DNA of 64,000 nucleotides from the NCBI GenBank assembly GCA_963764465.1, contig CAVXSO010000007.1:992001-1056000 (forward strand), read 5' to 3'. Both the position numbers and the translations under genes were made by a program. How positions within the stretch are numbered: position 1 is the first letter of the stretch; the number at the start of each line of letters is the position of its first letter. Source of the stretch: JAJXXT01 sp963764465 (GTDB taxonomy: Bacteria > Pseudomonadota > Alphaproteobacteria > Acetobacterales > Acetobacteraceae). This document shows, one piece after another, positions 16,314 to 24,857 of this stretch. The notes under the pieces are model-generated. The model did no database searches and had not been told where the DNA came from. It worked only from the letters and a program-made list of their open reading frames with translations.

Positions 16314-17304
16314 GCTGATCCGCGGCATTGCCGCCTACCGCCGGCACCCCTGGCACCGCGACCTGCCCGAGCCCCCGGTCTTCTGGTCCGAGGGTGGCTC
16401 GCGGCTGCTCGATTATGGCGAGGCTGGCGGAGAAGCAGGCCCCAAGGTGCTGTTCGTGCCGAGCCTGGTGAACCGCGCCTACGTGCTGGACCTCGCACCG
16501 GGGCTCTCGATGATGCGCCATCTCGGCAGCCGCGGGCTCCGGCCGCTGCTGCTGGACTGGGGCTGGCCGGGCGAGGCGGAACGCGCCTTCAGCCTCACCG
16601 ACTACATCGCCGGGAGGCTGGAACGCGCGATCGCGGCGGCAGCGGCGGACGGCCCGGTGGTGCTCGCGGGCTATTGCATGGGCGGCAACCTGGCGCTCGC
16701 CGCCGCCCTGCGCCGGCCGGAGCTGGTGCGCGCGCTGGCGCTCCTCGCGACCCCCTGGGATTTCCACGCCGGCGGCGCGGAGCAGGTGCAGGCGCTCGCC
16801 CGGCTGCTGCCGCTCGCCGAGCCACTGCTCGCCTTCTCCCGCACCCTGCCGGTGGATGCGCTGCAGCTCCTGTTCGCGATGCTCGACCCCTGGGGAATCG
16901 CCCGGAAATATCGCGGCTTCGCCCGGCTCGACCCGGATGGCCCGCGGGCCAGGCTGTTCGTGGCGCTGGAGGACTGGCTCAACGATGGCGTGCCACTCGC
17001 GGCCCCCGTCGCGCGCGAGTGCCTGGCCGGATGGTACGGGGAGAACTCACCGGCGCGCGGCATCTGGCGCGTCGCCGGCCTCCCGGTGGAGCCCCGGGCG
17101 CTGCGCATGCCCGCCTTCGTCGCGGTGCCCTCGCGCGACCGCATCGTGCCACCGGATTCCGCCGCCCCGCTGGCGAGGCTCATACCCGGTGTCACGCTGC
17201 ACCGGCCTGCGGCGGGGCATATCGGTATGGCCGCGGGCAGCAACGCCGCGACCTCGCTATGGCAGCCACTCGCCGATTGGGTCGCGGCGCTGCCCGTTGT
17301 ATAG
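16075..17304 (+). CDS. Short PHA-synthase-like alpha/beta enzyme (PhaC superfamily)
   Basis: This protein is 409 aa from ATG 16075. It has the PhaC-type box G-x-C-x-G-G (GYCMGG, C201), a later Asp in PSRDRIVPP and a His in AAGHIGM, so the Cys-Asp-His triad of PHA synthases is complete. HPWHRDLPEPPVFW and LVNRAYVLDLAPGLSMMRHL also match that group. At this length it resembles class III/IV synthases rather than the roughly 590-aa class I enzyme. The start is uncertain: ATG 16075 or 16081 gives an N-terminus (PRRGPRPLLLHLTLAM) overlapping the coiled-coil gene by 239 bp. Depolymerase or hydrolase activity cannot be excluded. Confidence 0.75.
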   Translation: MTMPPPRRGPRPLLLHLTLAMLRSSVSVAASANSSSASWTWNPRPEGAAEAQALLERLASAGPDGFPEAVLRETLAADRELIRGIAAYRRHPWHRDLPEPPVFWSEGGSRLLDYGEAGGEAGPKVLFVPSLVNRAYVLDLAPGLSMMRHLGSRGLRPLLLDWGWPGEAERAFSLTDYIAGRLERAIAAAAADGPVVLAGYCMGGNLALAAALRRPELVRALALLATPWDFHAGGAEQVQALARLLPLAEPLLAFSRTLPVDALQLLFAMLDPWGIARKYRGFARLDPDGPRARLFVALEDWLNDGVPLAAPVARECLAGWYGENSPARGIWRVAGLPVEPRALRMPAFVAVPSRDRIVPPDSAAPLARLIPGVTLHRPAAGHIGMAAGSNAATSLWQPLADWVAALPVV

Positions 17305-17354
17305 CGGGCGCCACGACGCCAGATCGTCCCAGGAACCCAGCACACGAGGCCCCC

Positions 17355-18527
17355 ATGGAAGACATCGTCATCGCGGCCGCTGCCCGCACGCCGGTCGGCT
17401 CGTTCAACGGTGCGCTCGGCGGCGTGCCCGCGCACACGCTGGGGGCCGCGGCGATCACCGCGGCACTGGGCCGTGCCAAGGTCGAAGCCGCCGAGGTCTC
17501 GGAGGTGATCCTGGGCCAGGTGCTCGCGTCCGGGCAGGGCATGAACCCCGCGCGCCAGGCCGCGCGCGCCGCGGGCGTGCCCGATTCCGCCACCGCCTTC
17601 GGCATCAACCAGGTCTGCGGCTCCGGCCTGCGCGCCGTGGCGCTGGCCGCGCAGCAGGTCCGCACCGGCGAGAGCGGCATCGTCGTCGCCGGCGGGCATG
17701 AGAGCATGAGCCAGTCCCAGCACGCCGCGCATCTGCGTGCCGGCACCAAGATGGGCGATCTCGGCCTCGTCGACACGATGATCCGCGACGGGCTGTGGGA
17801 CGTGTTCCACGGCTATCACATGGGGCAGACGGCGGAGAACGTCGCCTCGCGCTGGCAGATCACGCGCGAGCAGCAGGATCAGTTCGCGCTCGCCAGCCAG
17901 CAGAAGGCGAGTGCGGCGCAGAAGGCCGGCCGCTTCAAGGACGAGATCACGCTGGTCACCATCAAGGGCCGCAAGGGTGACACCGTCGTGGCCGACGACG
18001 AATACATCCGCCACGACGCGAGCATGGAGGGCATGGCGAAGCTGCGCCCGGCCTTCGCCAAGGACGGTACGGTGACGGCGGCCAACGCCAGCGGCATCAA
18101 CGACGGCGCGGCGGCGCTGGTGGTGATGACGGCCACCGAGGCCGCGAAGCGCGGCCTCACCCCGCTCGCGCGCATCGCCGCCTTCGCGACGGCGGGCGTG
18201 GCGCCAGACGTGATGGGCACGGGCCCGATCCCCGCCAGCCGCAAGGCGCTGGGGCGCGCCGGGTGGAAGCCGGAGGATCTCGACCTGATCGAAGCCAACG
18301 AGGCCTTTGCCGCGCAGGCGATCGCGGTCAACCGCGACATGGGCTGGGACGTGGCGAAGGTGAATGTCAACGGTGGCGCGATCGCGATCGGCCACCCGAT
18401 CGGGGCCTCGGGCGCGCGCATCCTGGTCACGCTGCTGCACGAGATGGCGAAGCGAGGCTCCAAGAAGGGCCTGGCGACGCTGTGCATCGGCGGCGGCATG
18501 GGTGTGGCCATGTGCCTCGAGCGGTAG
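17355..18527 (+). CDS. phaA: Acetyl-CoA acetyltransferase (beta-ketothiolase)
   Basis: This 390-aa biosynthetic thiolase condenses two acetyl-CoA to acetoacetyl-CoA, the first step of PHB synthesis. The acylated Cys is C88 (NQVCGSGLRA); His347 (IAIGHPIGASG) and Cys377 (CIGGGMG) complete the active site. The start is ATG 17355. It follows the PHA-synthase-like gene by 50 bp on the same strand, which supports a PHB role. The partner reductase phaB is about 10 kb away at 28565-29287. Confidence 0.93.
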   Translation: MEDIVIAAAARTPVGSFNGALGGVPAHTLGAAAITAALGRAKVEAAEVSEVILGQVLASGQGMNPARQAARAAGVPDSATAFGINQVCGSGLRAVALAAQQVRTGESGIVVAGGHESMSQSQHAAHLRAGTKMGDLGLVDTMIRDGLWDVFHGYHMGQTAENVASRWQITREQQDQFALASQQKASAAQKAGRFKDEITLVTIKGRKGDTVVADDEYIRHDASMEGMAKLRPAFAKDGTVTAANASGINDGAAALVVMTATEAAKRGLTPLARIAAFATAGVAPDVMGTGPIPASRKALGRAGWKPEDLDLIEANEAFAAQAIAVNRDMGWDVAKVNVNGGAIAIGHPIGASGARILVTLLHEMAKRGSKKGLATLCIGGGMGVAMCLER

Positions 18528-18698
18528 GCGCGGGCCCAAGCCAGCAAGCCAGACGAAGGCTCCCTCGCGGCACATCGGAGGTTTCCAGGCGCTCCTGGTG
18601 AGCACCTGGAATGGGCGGCGCGCCGCCTGCCGCCATGATCCGGAATAAACCGGTCGCGATCGCGGTCATTGCGTCAGGCAACCCCACGAAGGTGCGCG

Positions 18699-19583
18699 AT
18701 GACCAACCTATCCCGCCGCACGGCGCTCGAATGCATGCTTTGGGCCGGCGCAGGCCTGGTCTGGACTGTCGATGGTGGCGTGCCGCGCACTGCGCGCGCC
18801 GCCGATAGCGGCTTCATGTTCGCCCAGGTCAGCGACTGCCATCTCGGCTTCAGGGGCGATCCCAACATGGACACGCCGGCGACCTTCCGCCGGGCGATCG
18901 ACATGGTCCGCGCAACCGGCCCTGCGTTCGTGCTGCACACCGGCGATGTCTCGCATCTCTCGAAACCCGATCAGCTCGACATGGGGGCCCAGATACTCAG
19001 GGAGTCCGGCGCGCCCACCTATGTCGTCCCGGGCGAGCATGACTGGCTCGACAACGGCACGGGCTATCGCGAGCACTTTGGCATGAAGGGAACAGACCGC
19101 ACCTGGTATGCGTTCGACTCGCATGGCGTGCACTTCGTGGGCCTCAACAATATCGCGGGGCTTGGCAGTTCCGGCCTCGGCCGGCTCGGGCAGGAGCAGC
19201 TCGACTGGCTCGGCAAGGATCTCGTCTCGCGGCCATCCAGCCAGCCGATCTTGATCTTCGCCCATATCCCGCTCTGGTCCGTCTATCCGCAATGGGGCTG
19301 GGCGACGGAGGAAACGCCGCAGATTCTGGCGCTGCTAAAGCGTTTCGGTTCCGTCACGGTACTCAACGGCCATATCCACCAGGTGCTGCAGAAGGTGGAG
19401 GGGCACGTGACATTCCACACCGCTCTCTCCACCGCCTTTCCGCAGCCAGCGCCAGGCAGTGCCGCGCATCCAGGCCCATATCATATTGAACCCGGAACGC
19501 TCGCCAGCCATATCGGCGTAAGGCGCGTGACCTTCGCGCCCGGCCGGTCCGAGCTCGCGACCATCGACACGTCGCTCGCGTGA
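18699..19583 (+). CDS. Tat-exported metallophosphoesterase
   Basis: This 294-aa protein has an N-terminal twin-arginine signal (SRRTALECMLWAGAGLVW). A calcineurin-like phosphoesterase domain follows with the metal blocks QVSDCHLG, LHTGDVSH, GEHDW, FAHIPL and LNGHIHQ in order. It should act in the periplasm on an unknown phosphate ester. The start is ATG 18699, behind GAAGGTG. The cupredoxin gene follows after 9 bp, then the sigma/anti-sigma pair, so this looks like the first gene of a four-gene stress operon. Confidence 0.85.
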   Translation: MTNLSRRTALECMLWAGAGLVWTVDGGVPRTARAADSGFMFAQVSDCHLGFRGDPNMDTPATFRRAIDMVRATGPAFVLHTGDVSHLSKPDQLDMGAQILRESGAPTYVVPGEHDWLDNGTGYREHFGMKGTDRTWYAFDSHGVHFVGLNNIAGLGSSGLGRLGQEQLDWLGKDLVSRPSSQPILIFAHIPLWSVYPQWGWATEETPQILALLKRFGSVTVLNGHIHQVLQKVEGHVTFHTALSTAFPQPAPGSAAHPGPYHIEPGTLASHIGVRRVTFAPGRSELATIDTSLA

Positions 19584-19592
19584 GGCCGGACC

Positions 19593-19907
19593 ATGCGCAT
19601 TCTTCCCGCGGCCATGCTTGCCCTGATCGCCGTCGCTCCGGCCGCCTGGGCCGGAGACACCCGCGTCACCATCAAGGACTACATGTTCACGCCAATGACC
19701 CTCACCGTCGCGGCTGGCACGAAAGTGGTCTGGACCAACACCGACCAGGCAGCACACACGGTGAAGAGCGCGGACGCCGCGGCTCCGTTTGCTTCCCTGC
19801 CGCTCGAACAGGGGCAAAGCTACGCCCATGTCTTCGACACGCCGGGCACCTATCACATCCTCTGCGGCTTGCATCCATACATGAGGGAGACGATCGTCGT
19901 GCAATGA
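19593..19907 (+). CDS. Secreted cupredoxin-domain protein
   Basis: This 104-aa protein has a signal peptide (about residues 1-20, ending AWA) and a plastocyanin/amicyanin-like fold. The copper ligands are visible as His in QAAHTVKS and Cys, His and Met in CGLHPYM. It probably carries electrons or senses copper or oxidants in the periplasm. Its TGA overlaps the ATG of the sigma-factor gene, coupling the two, so copper or redox stress is a reasonable guess for the signal. Confidence 0.88.
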   Translation: MRILPAAMLALIAVAPAAWAGDTRVTIKDYMFTPMTLTVAAGTKVVWTNTDQAAHTVKSADAAAPFASLPLEQGQSYAHVFDTPGTYHILCGLHPYMRETIVVQ

Positions 19908-20410
19908 ACGACGCCGCGTCGCGCGTGGCACGGGCTGCCCTGCCGCATCTGGACGCAGCCTACAACCTCGCCCGCTGGCTGGTGCGCGATTCGCATGCGG
20001 CCGAAGACGTGGTGCAGGAAGCGTTTGCCCGTGCGATGACCTATGCCGCTGGGTTCCGCGACGACAATCCGCGGGCCTGGCTGCTGGCGATCGTGCGTGG
20101 CGTTGCCTACGACCGGCTGGCACGTGAGCGCCGGCTCGTTCCGCTTGACGAGGCGGCGCATGCCGAGCTGCCGGATCCCGATCCTGGTCCGGAAGGTGAG
20201 GCGATGCGGCGCCAGCTCGCGGGCCGGCTCGGCGAGTTGCTCGACCGCCTGCCGCCGGAATGGCGGGAATGCATCGTGCTGCGCGAGATCGAGGACATGT
20301 CCTACCGCGACATTGCCCGCGTGGCGGGCGTGCCGGTGGGAACAGTGATGTCACGGCTGTTCCGCGCCCGGCAGGCACTCGCGAAACAGGCGCGGGAGCT
20401 GGTTCGATGA
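19904..20410 (+). CDS. ECF-type RNA polymerase sigma factor
   Basis: This 168-aa sigma-70 family protein contains region 2 (YNLARWLVRDSHAAEDVVQEAFARAM) and region 4 (LPPEWRECIVLREIEDMSYRDIARVAGVPVGTVMSRLFRAR). It has no regions 1 or 3, as in extracytoplasmic-function sigma factors. Its start overlaps the cupredoxin stop and its stop overlaps the anti-sigma start (ATGA at both ends). It should direct transcription of a stress regulon, probably including its own operon, when released by the anti-sigma factor. Confidence 0.9.
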   Translation: MNDAASRVARAALPHLDAAYNLARWLVRDSHAAEDVVQEAFARAMTYAAGFRDDNPRAWLLAIVRGVAYDRLARERRLVPLDEAAHAELPDPDPGPEGEAMRRQLAGRLGELLDRLPPEWRECIVLREIEDMSYRDIARVAGVPVGTVMSRLFRARQALAKQARELVR

Positions 20411-21168
20411 TGGGAACGGCCTGCGCCGAATACACGCTGCTGATCCAGGCGGATCTCGATGGCGAGCTGGATGCCGCGGCATCCGCGACTCTTGCCGCGC
20501 ACGTGGAGGATTGCCGCGTCTGTGCGGCGCTGCGTGACCGGCTGGCGGCAGATTCGCGCGCGCTGCGGGGCGAGCTGTCGCGTTACGCCGCACCCGAATC
20601 CCTGCGCGCCGCCATCACCGCGATGGGGTCTCCCGCCTCTGCGGCCGTGCCGGCACCGCCAAGCGGCTTCCGGCGACGCTCGCTTTTTGCCGGCGCTGGG
20701 TTCGTGGCCGGGGCCGCGATCGCGGCATCCGTCATGCTGCTGGTCCTGCCGGTGCTGCGGCCGGCGGCGCCGGGCGATGTGGCGCTGCTGCTCGCGAGCC
20801 ATCTGCGCGCGCTCGAGCCTGGACACCTGATGGATGTGATTTCCGCCGACCAGCACACGGTGAAACCGTGGTTCGACGGGCGCATCGCCTTTTCCCCGCC
20901 GGTGGAGGATTTCGCGAAGGAAGGCTTTCCGCTGCTTGGCGGGCGACTTGACTATCTCGGCACGCGTCAGGTCGCGGTGCTGGTCTATGGCCACGCCAAG
21001 CACGTCATCGACGTCTATGTGTGGCCGGAATCGGGTGAGGCGGCACCGAGCACGGTGCTCGACCACGGCTACCGGATCGCGTCCTGGACCGGTGGCGGGT
21101 TCCGCTTCCAGGCGGTGACCGACGCCGATGCCGCGACCCTGGACGCCTTCGTCTCGCTTTGGCGCTAG
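20407..21168 (+). CDS. Membrane anti-sigma factor with zinc-binding HCC motif
   Basis: This 253-aa protein has an N-terminal ZAS-type domain with His32-x3-Cys36-x2-Cys39 (AHVEDCRVC). One transmembrane helix lies near residues 91-115, and a periplasmic C-terminal domain contains DQHTVKPWFDGRIAFSPPV, a block common in anti-sigma factors of this type. It should hold the preceding sigma factor at the membrane until the signal arrives. The start overlaps the sigma-factor stop (ATGATGG; ATG 20407). Confidence 0.9.
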   Translation: MMGTACAEYTLLIQADLDGELDAAASATLAAHVEDCRVCAALRDRLAADSRALRGELSRYAAPESLRAAITAMGSPASAAVPAPPSGFRRRSLFAGAGFVAGAAIAASVMLLVLPVLRPAAPGDVALLLASHLRALEPGHLMDVISADQHTVKPWFDGRIAFSPPVEDFAKEGFPLLGGRLDYLGTRQVAVLVYGHAKHVIDVYVWPESGEAAPSTVLDHGYRIASWTGGGFRFQAVTDADAATLDAFVSLWR

Positions 21169-21240
21169 AATGCCAGGCTAAGCCGGGCCGCCCGTGGCCC
21201 CCACGCCGATGCGCGTTCGCCGTGGCCCACCGAAATCCGT

Positions 21241-22185
21241 TCAGGCCGTCAGACGGTCGGCGGCAATGGCGGTCCTGCGGGTGACGGCACGGGCGGCAAG
21301 GATCGAGATCACGCAGACCACGGCTCCCGCCAGCATGTCGACGAGGTAGTGGTCGCCGCCAAGTGGAACCGAGATCATCATCGCCATGTCGAGCACGATT
21401 GCGACCGGGAACAGCCATGGCATGCCGCGCACGCCATACACCATCAGCAACGAAATCACCGTGTGGAAGGACGGCAGGCTGACGATGCCGGCATAAGGCA
21501 GCGCCTGTGCCGTCGGGTTCGCCTGCAGCTCGCGGATCACCGTGCCCTGCATGGTCGCGAAGCCGAGCGCGTCGCCGGGGCCGATGGCGGGGACCAGCGT
21601 GCTCACCACGACCGTGATCGCGGTCGCGACGACGAGCGCGATGAACATCTCCGCATTGCGCCGGCGTGGCATCAGGAACGAGGCGGCGACCAGCATCACC
21701 AGCGGCTGCGCATAGAACGTCTCGTAGGTGACGCGCTGCAGCCAGACGAACCATGGATACTGCTCGACGAAATGCCGCCAGGCCAGCCAGTTGAAGCCCA
21801 GCGCCCGGTCGGCGGCGGCGAAGTCGGCGTCGCGCAGCGGAAGGCCGAGGCTGGCGCCGAGATAGCTCAGCCGCTCGCCGAAGATGAGGAACATCATCCA
21901 CAGGGCGAAATAGAACACCAACTCGGCGATCGTCGGCGCGGGACGGAACACGGAATAGACGAGCGCGACGACGAGCAGCCCGGCTGGCAACAGCATCGTC
22001 GGCAGAAGATCAAGCTGGTAGCGGATGCCGACGAACAGGTTGCAGACCATGCTGCCGAGCACCACCGCGATCACGGCGGCGGCGGGTATGGTCTCCGGCT
22101 GCGCCAACAGCCATTGCAGGAAAGCCGGGCGCGGTGCCGCTTCCTCCAGGTTCAACACGCGTGACACGAGGCAACCATATGGCAT
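21241..22185 (-). CDS. PAP2-family membrane phosphatase
   Basis: This 314-aa protein has about eight hydrophobic segments. The PAP2 active-site blocks are visible: SLPSFHT with the catalytic His, and GGDHYLVD with the second His and Asp. The layout, with the motifs in the C-terminal half, resembles the AUR1/inositol-phosphorylceramide-synthase-like subgroup. It may dephosphorylate or transfer a polar head group from a lipid phosphate such as phosphatidate or undecaprenyl pyrophosphate. It stands alone, convergent with the anti-sigma gene. Confidence 0.82.
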   Translation of the reverse strand: MPYGCLVSRVLNLEEAAPRPAFLQWLLAQPETIPAAAVIAVVLGSMVCNLFVGIRYQLDLLPTMLLPAGLLVVALVYSVFRPAPTIAELVFYFALWMMFLIFGERLSYLGASLGLPLRDADFAAADRALGFNWLAWRHFVEQYPWFVWLQRVTYETFYAQPLVMLVAASFLMPRRRNAEMFIALVVATAITVVVSTLVPAIGPGDALGFATMQGTVIRELQANPTAQALPYAGIVSLPSFHTVISLLMVYGVRGMPWLFPVAIVLDMAMMISVPLGGDHYLVDMLAGAVVCVISILAARAVTRRTAIAADRLTA

Positions 22186-22417
22186 GGCGAATCGCCCCGC
22201 AACGACCGCGATATTGTGAAAACGACCTTGTCGCGCACGCCGCGGTGCCGGCCTGTGACAGGCTCGGGCACATGACCGATATCAGCGTGTGACCGGGCGG
22301 GCGGGAAGCAGCACCAGGCGCCGCCCGTGACCATGCCGTCGGCATTGTGTCCCGGATCGCGCGACGGTTGCGTTTCGCGGTGATGGCCGGCGCCGCGCAT
22401 TCGTTTCGATGTGGCGA

Positions 22418-23927
22418 CGTCCTGCTTGTGTATCAGGCGGCGAGTGGGAATGGGGAGCCTGGGATGTGTGTACGGTCTGATTCGCGTGTGACGGCGATGG
22501 ATTTGGTGCCGTGTGGGATGGGCCCTGTGTAGGAGAAGGCGGCGTTTCCGTGTCCGAGGCCTGCGCGTCGTAGATCGAAACGAAAGCCGTTGGCGAGGAC
22601 GCTGGCGCATGGCACGCCATCGGCCTCGATCAGCAGCCTGACGGGTGCATCGGGGGTGTCGGGCTGGAAGGCCCATCCGCCGATGCGGCCTGGTGCGGTG
22701 GATTCGATGTTGCCGGCGACGGGGCCGGCGGCGAGCGCCGCATCGGTGCCGCCGAGGCGGCGGCGTATGGCGGCGAGGACGGGGCCGGCGACGATGCGCG
22801 GCGCGCAGGGGATGGTCAGCGGCGGCGGCGGGCGGGTGCCGGCATTGTCGAAGACGGCGCCGGCGGCTTCCTCGATATAGGTCTCGGCGGCGATGCCCTC
22901 GGCGAGGATGGCGTCGTGGGTGTCGAGCTCGACATGGTAGTAGGTGACGGCTTCGGGCGGCTCCTGGGTGATGCCCGGGAGGCCGAGGAGCTGGATGGCG
23001 GGGACCAGCACGCCATCGAGCAGCAGCGCGTGCTCGGGCGAGAGGCGCAGGTCGCGGGTGGGGAGGTCGTTGCCGAGGCAGCCGGCGGCGAGGCGCACCG
23101 GGCGCAGCTCGTCGCGCGCGGCGACCTCGGCATCGGTGTGGCGGCGATGGCCGAGCCAGCGCAGCGGGCGCAGCGCGCCGGAGGCGGTGCGCAGGTGCAT
23201 GCCCGGGCGCAGATGCTGGACCGGGACGGGCCCGTGCCCGGTCTCGATGGCGGTGCCCTCGGCGTAGCAGGCGGTGAGCACGGTCTGGCCGTTGGCGTAG
23301 GCGGCGTGGAAGTTGGCGGTGGAGTAGGAGCCGGCGATCGAGAGCGTGATCGCCGAGGAGCCGCCGAGGGTGAGCTTGCCGCCGGCGAAGCCGGAGATGG
23401 TCTCGTGCACGCCGAGCAGGGCGAGGGTGTTGTTGTTGAAGCCGGCGAGCGTCGGGGCCGGGGCGTCACCCGGCTCGACGGTGAGGACGACGCCGGAGCC
23501 GGCGAAGGCGATGGTGCCGGTGCCGGCGAGCGCGCTGGCCAGGGTGAGGTTGCCGGCGTCGGTCAGGGTTGCGCCGGCGGCCAGGGTGCTGGCGCCGGTG
23601 AGCGACCAGTTGGCCCCCGGATCGACGGTGATGGCGGCGAAATCGTAGAAGCCGGTGCCGACACCGAGGCCAGCCAGCGTGCCGGTGCTGGCGCCGGAGG
23701 CAAGTTCGAGCGTGGAGACCGCCGTCGAGCCGATCGCGTTGCCACCACTCACCTTGCCAACGAACATCGCGCCAGGCGCGTCAATCAGCCGGTCCGAATA
23801 GCCATAGCCAAACTGCACCGCAGCATAGCCGCCGCTGATCGTCCCCGCGTTGGTCAGCGTCCCAGAACCAGCAACCGTCACACCGTATCGGCCACCCTCA
23901 ATCAATCCACCCGCAACGTTGGTGAGG
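22418..23927. repeat. 1510-bp direct repeat, unit 1 (identical to 24858-26367)
   Basis: This block and 24858-26367 lie at a constant offset of 2440 bp. They read the same in the stretches compared base by base, and in the translations of several frames on both strands. The repeat covers the 3' 1.5 kb of each Hint gene (last four repeat rungs, linker, Hint domain and tail) plus 15 bp past the stop. It ends sharply at GGTGAGG. Upstream, the paralogues are only about half identical in protein. Recent gene conversion or duplication is implied. Confidence 0.9.
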
Positions 23928-24538
23928 CTGTCGCTTCCAGTGCCGCCGCCAAAGGCGACGCTCAGCACACCGGCCGTGCCGCCAGTGATCAGCCCGCTGT
24001 TGGTGACAGTCAGCTGCCCTGCCGACGAGATGCCGTAGAAGCCGCCGGCGATGGTGCCGGCATTGGTAACCGTCACGGGCATCGTGCCGAACACGTACGT
24101 CATCACGCCGTTGCCGGTGCCGCTGATCAGGCCACCGGCCTGATTGGTGATCTCGCCTCGCCCGCGCAGGTAGATCGCGGCGTAAAGGCCGGGCACCGGC
24201 GCCGCGTAGCTGTTGATGATGCTGCCGCTGTTGATGACGACGGCATCGGCGGGATTGCTGTCGCCCTCGAGCCGCACGCCGTAGCGGCCGCCGGCGGAGA
24301 TGAGGCCGGTGTTGATCACGCTCGCCGCCGAAGCGTGCAAACCCAGGCCGGCCGAGGCGCTGATGGTGCCCGCGTTGACGACGGTCCACAGCAACCCCGA
24401 GACAAGGCTCAGCGCGTAGTACGAGCCGCTCGCCGTCGCCAGGATCGCACCATTGCTCGCGATGCTCAGCGGATTGGAGGACGCGTTGCCATAGTAGATG
24501 ACGCTATGGTGGATGGTCGTCGAGATCGTCTTGGCCAT
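22433..24538 (-). CDS. Beta-helix repeat protein with Hint domain, copy 1
   Basis: This 701-aa protein has three parts. Residues about 1-250 are imperfect 18-25-residue beta-helix repeats of the type TNAGTISGGYAAV and NSGLITGGTAGV, as in autotransporter-like proteins. A beta-rich linker follows. A Hint (Hedgehog/intein) domain of the Hint_2 type starts at Cys424 (CYAEGTAIETG) and includes the block LSPEHALLL; a tail of about 100 residues ends the protein. No classical signal peptide is visible. Hint domains can cleave their own N-terminal bond, so self-processing is possible but unproven. The 3' 1.5 kb is apparently identical to copy 2. Confidence 0.82.
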   Translation of the reverse strand: MAKTISTTIHHSVIYYGNASSNPLSIASNGAILATASGSYYALSLVSGLLWTVVNAGTISASAGLGLHASAASVINTGLISAGGRYGVRLEGDSNPADAVVINSGSIINSYAAPVPGLYAAIYLRGRGEITNQAGGLISGTGNGVMTYVFGTMPVTVTNAGTIAGGFYGISSAGQLTVTNSGLITGGTAGVLSVAFGGGTGSDSLTNVAGGLIEGGRYGVTVAGSGTLTNAGTISGGYAAVQFGYGYSDRLIDAPGAMFVGKVSGGNAIGSTAVSTLELASGASTGTLAGLGVGTGFYDFAAITVDPGANWSLTGASTLAAGATLTDAGNLTLASALAGTGTIAFAGSGVVLTVEPGDAPAPTLAGFNNNTLALLGVHETISGFAGGKLTLGGSSAITLSIAGSYSTANFHAAYANGQTVLTACYAEGTAIETGHGPVPVQHLRPGMHLRTASGALRPLRWLGHRRHTDAEVAARDELRPVRLAAGCLGNDLPTRDLRLSPEHALLLDGVLVPAIQLLGLPGITQEPPEAVTYYHVELDTHDAILAEGIAAETYIEEAAGAVFDNAGTRPPPPLTIPCAPRIVAGPVLAAIRRRLGGTDAALAAGPVAGNIESTAPGRIGGWAFQPDTPDAPVRLLIEADGVPCASVLANGFRFDLRRAGLGHGNAAFSYTGPIPHGTKSIAVTRESDRTHIPGSPFPLAA

Positions 24539-24857
24539 GCGAACCGTCCTCGTTCCCTGCGTCGGGCGTCCGCGTCCGGCGTGGTCGAAGGATCCTGGGG
24601 CCGGAGAACTCAGGACGCGCGAATCCGCGCATGCTTAATCGGCCGTGTCGTGGCCTGTCACGTCATCAAATGGTTAGCGGGTAATTTTTTGATCGTTTCG
24701 CTATCACCGATTTGAATTGCAACAAACGTTTCGACAGCGGTCGTCGCGCGGCGCGACCGGCCCACATGACCGCGCCCCAGGAAGTGCCCCTCCGATGGCG
24801 CACACGATGGCATGTTCGTGCGCGGGAAACGTCGCCCGGGTCCCCGGCGCTTTCGCC
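24539..24857. other. Intergenic region between the two Hint genes
   Basis: I see no gene in this 319-bp stretch. It holds the upstream region of Hint copy 1. A first block of about 60 bp next to the start codon closely resembles the block upstream of copy 2. A 23-bp conserved element lies at 24655-24677, then a T-run. The distal part (about 24720-24857) shows no similarity to the other copy and no recognisable feature. Confidence 0.6.
24655..24677 (-). promoter_or_regulatory. Conserved upstream element of Hint copy 1
   Basis: A 23-bp stretch, read on the minus strand as CTAACCATTTGATGACGTGA plus CAG, lies about 117 bp upstream of the copy 1 start. It matches 22 of 23 bases with the element upstream of copy 2 (27128-27150), although much of the sequence between element and gene has diverged. 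Such retention suggests a promoter or regulator site. I cannot assign the factor. Confidence 0.45.

Noticed and set aside
22916..24715. 599-codon open frame on the plus strand opposite Hint copy 1 (and a shorter twin at 25356-26753)
   Set aside because: It is the antisense shadow of the Hint genes. Its Gly/Asp/Ala-rich, motif-free composition and near-total overlap argue against a gene; the repeat-protein translation on the minus strand is far more protein-like.
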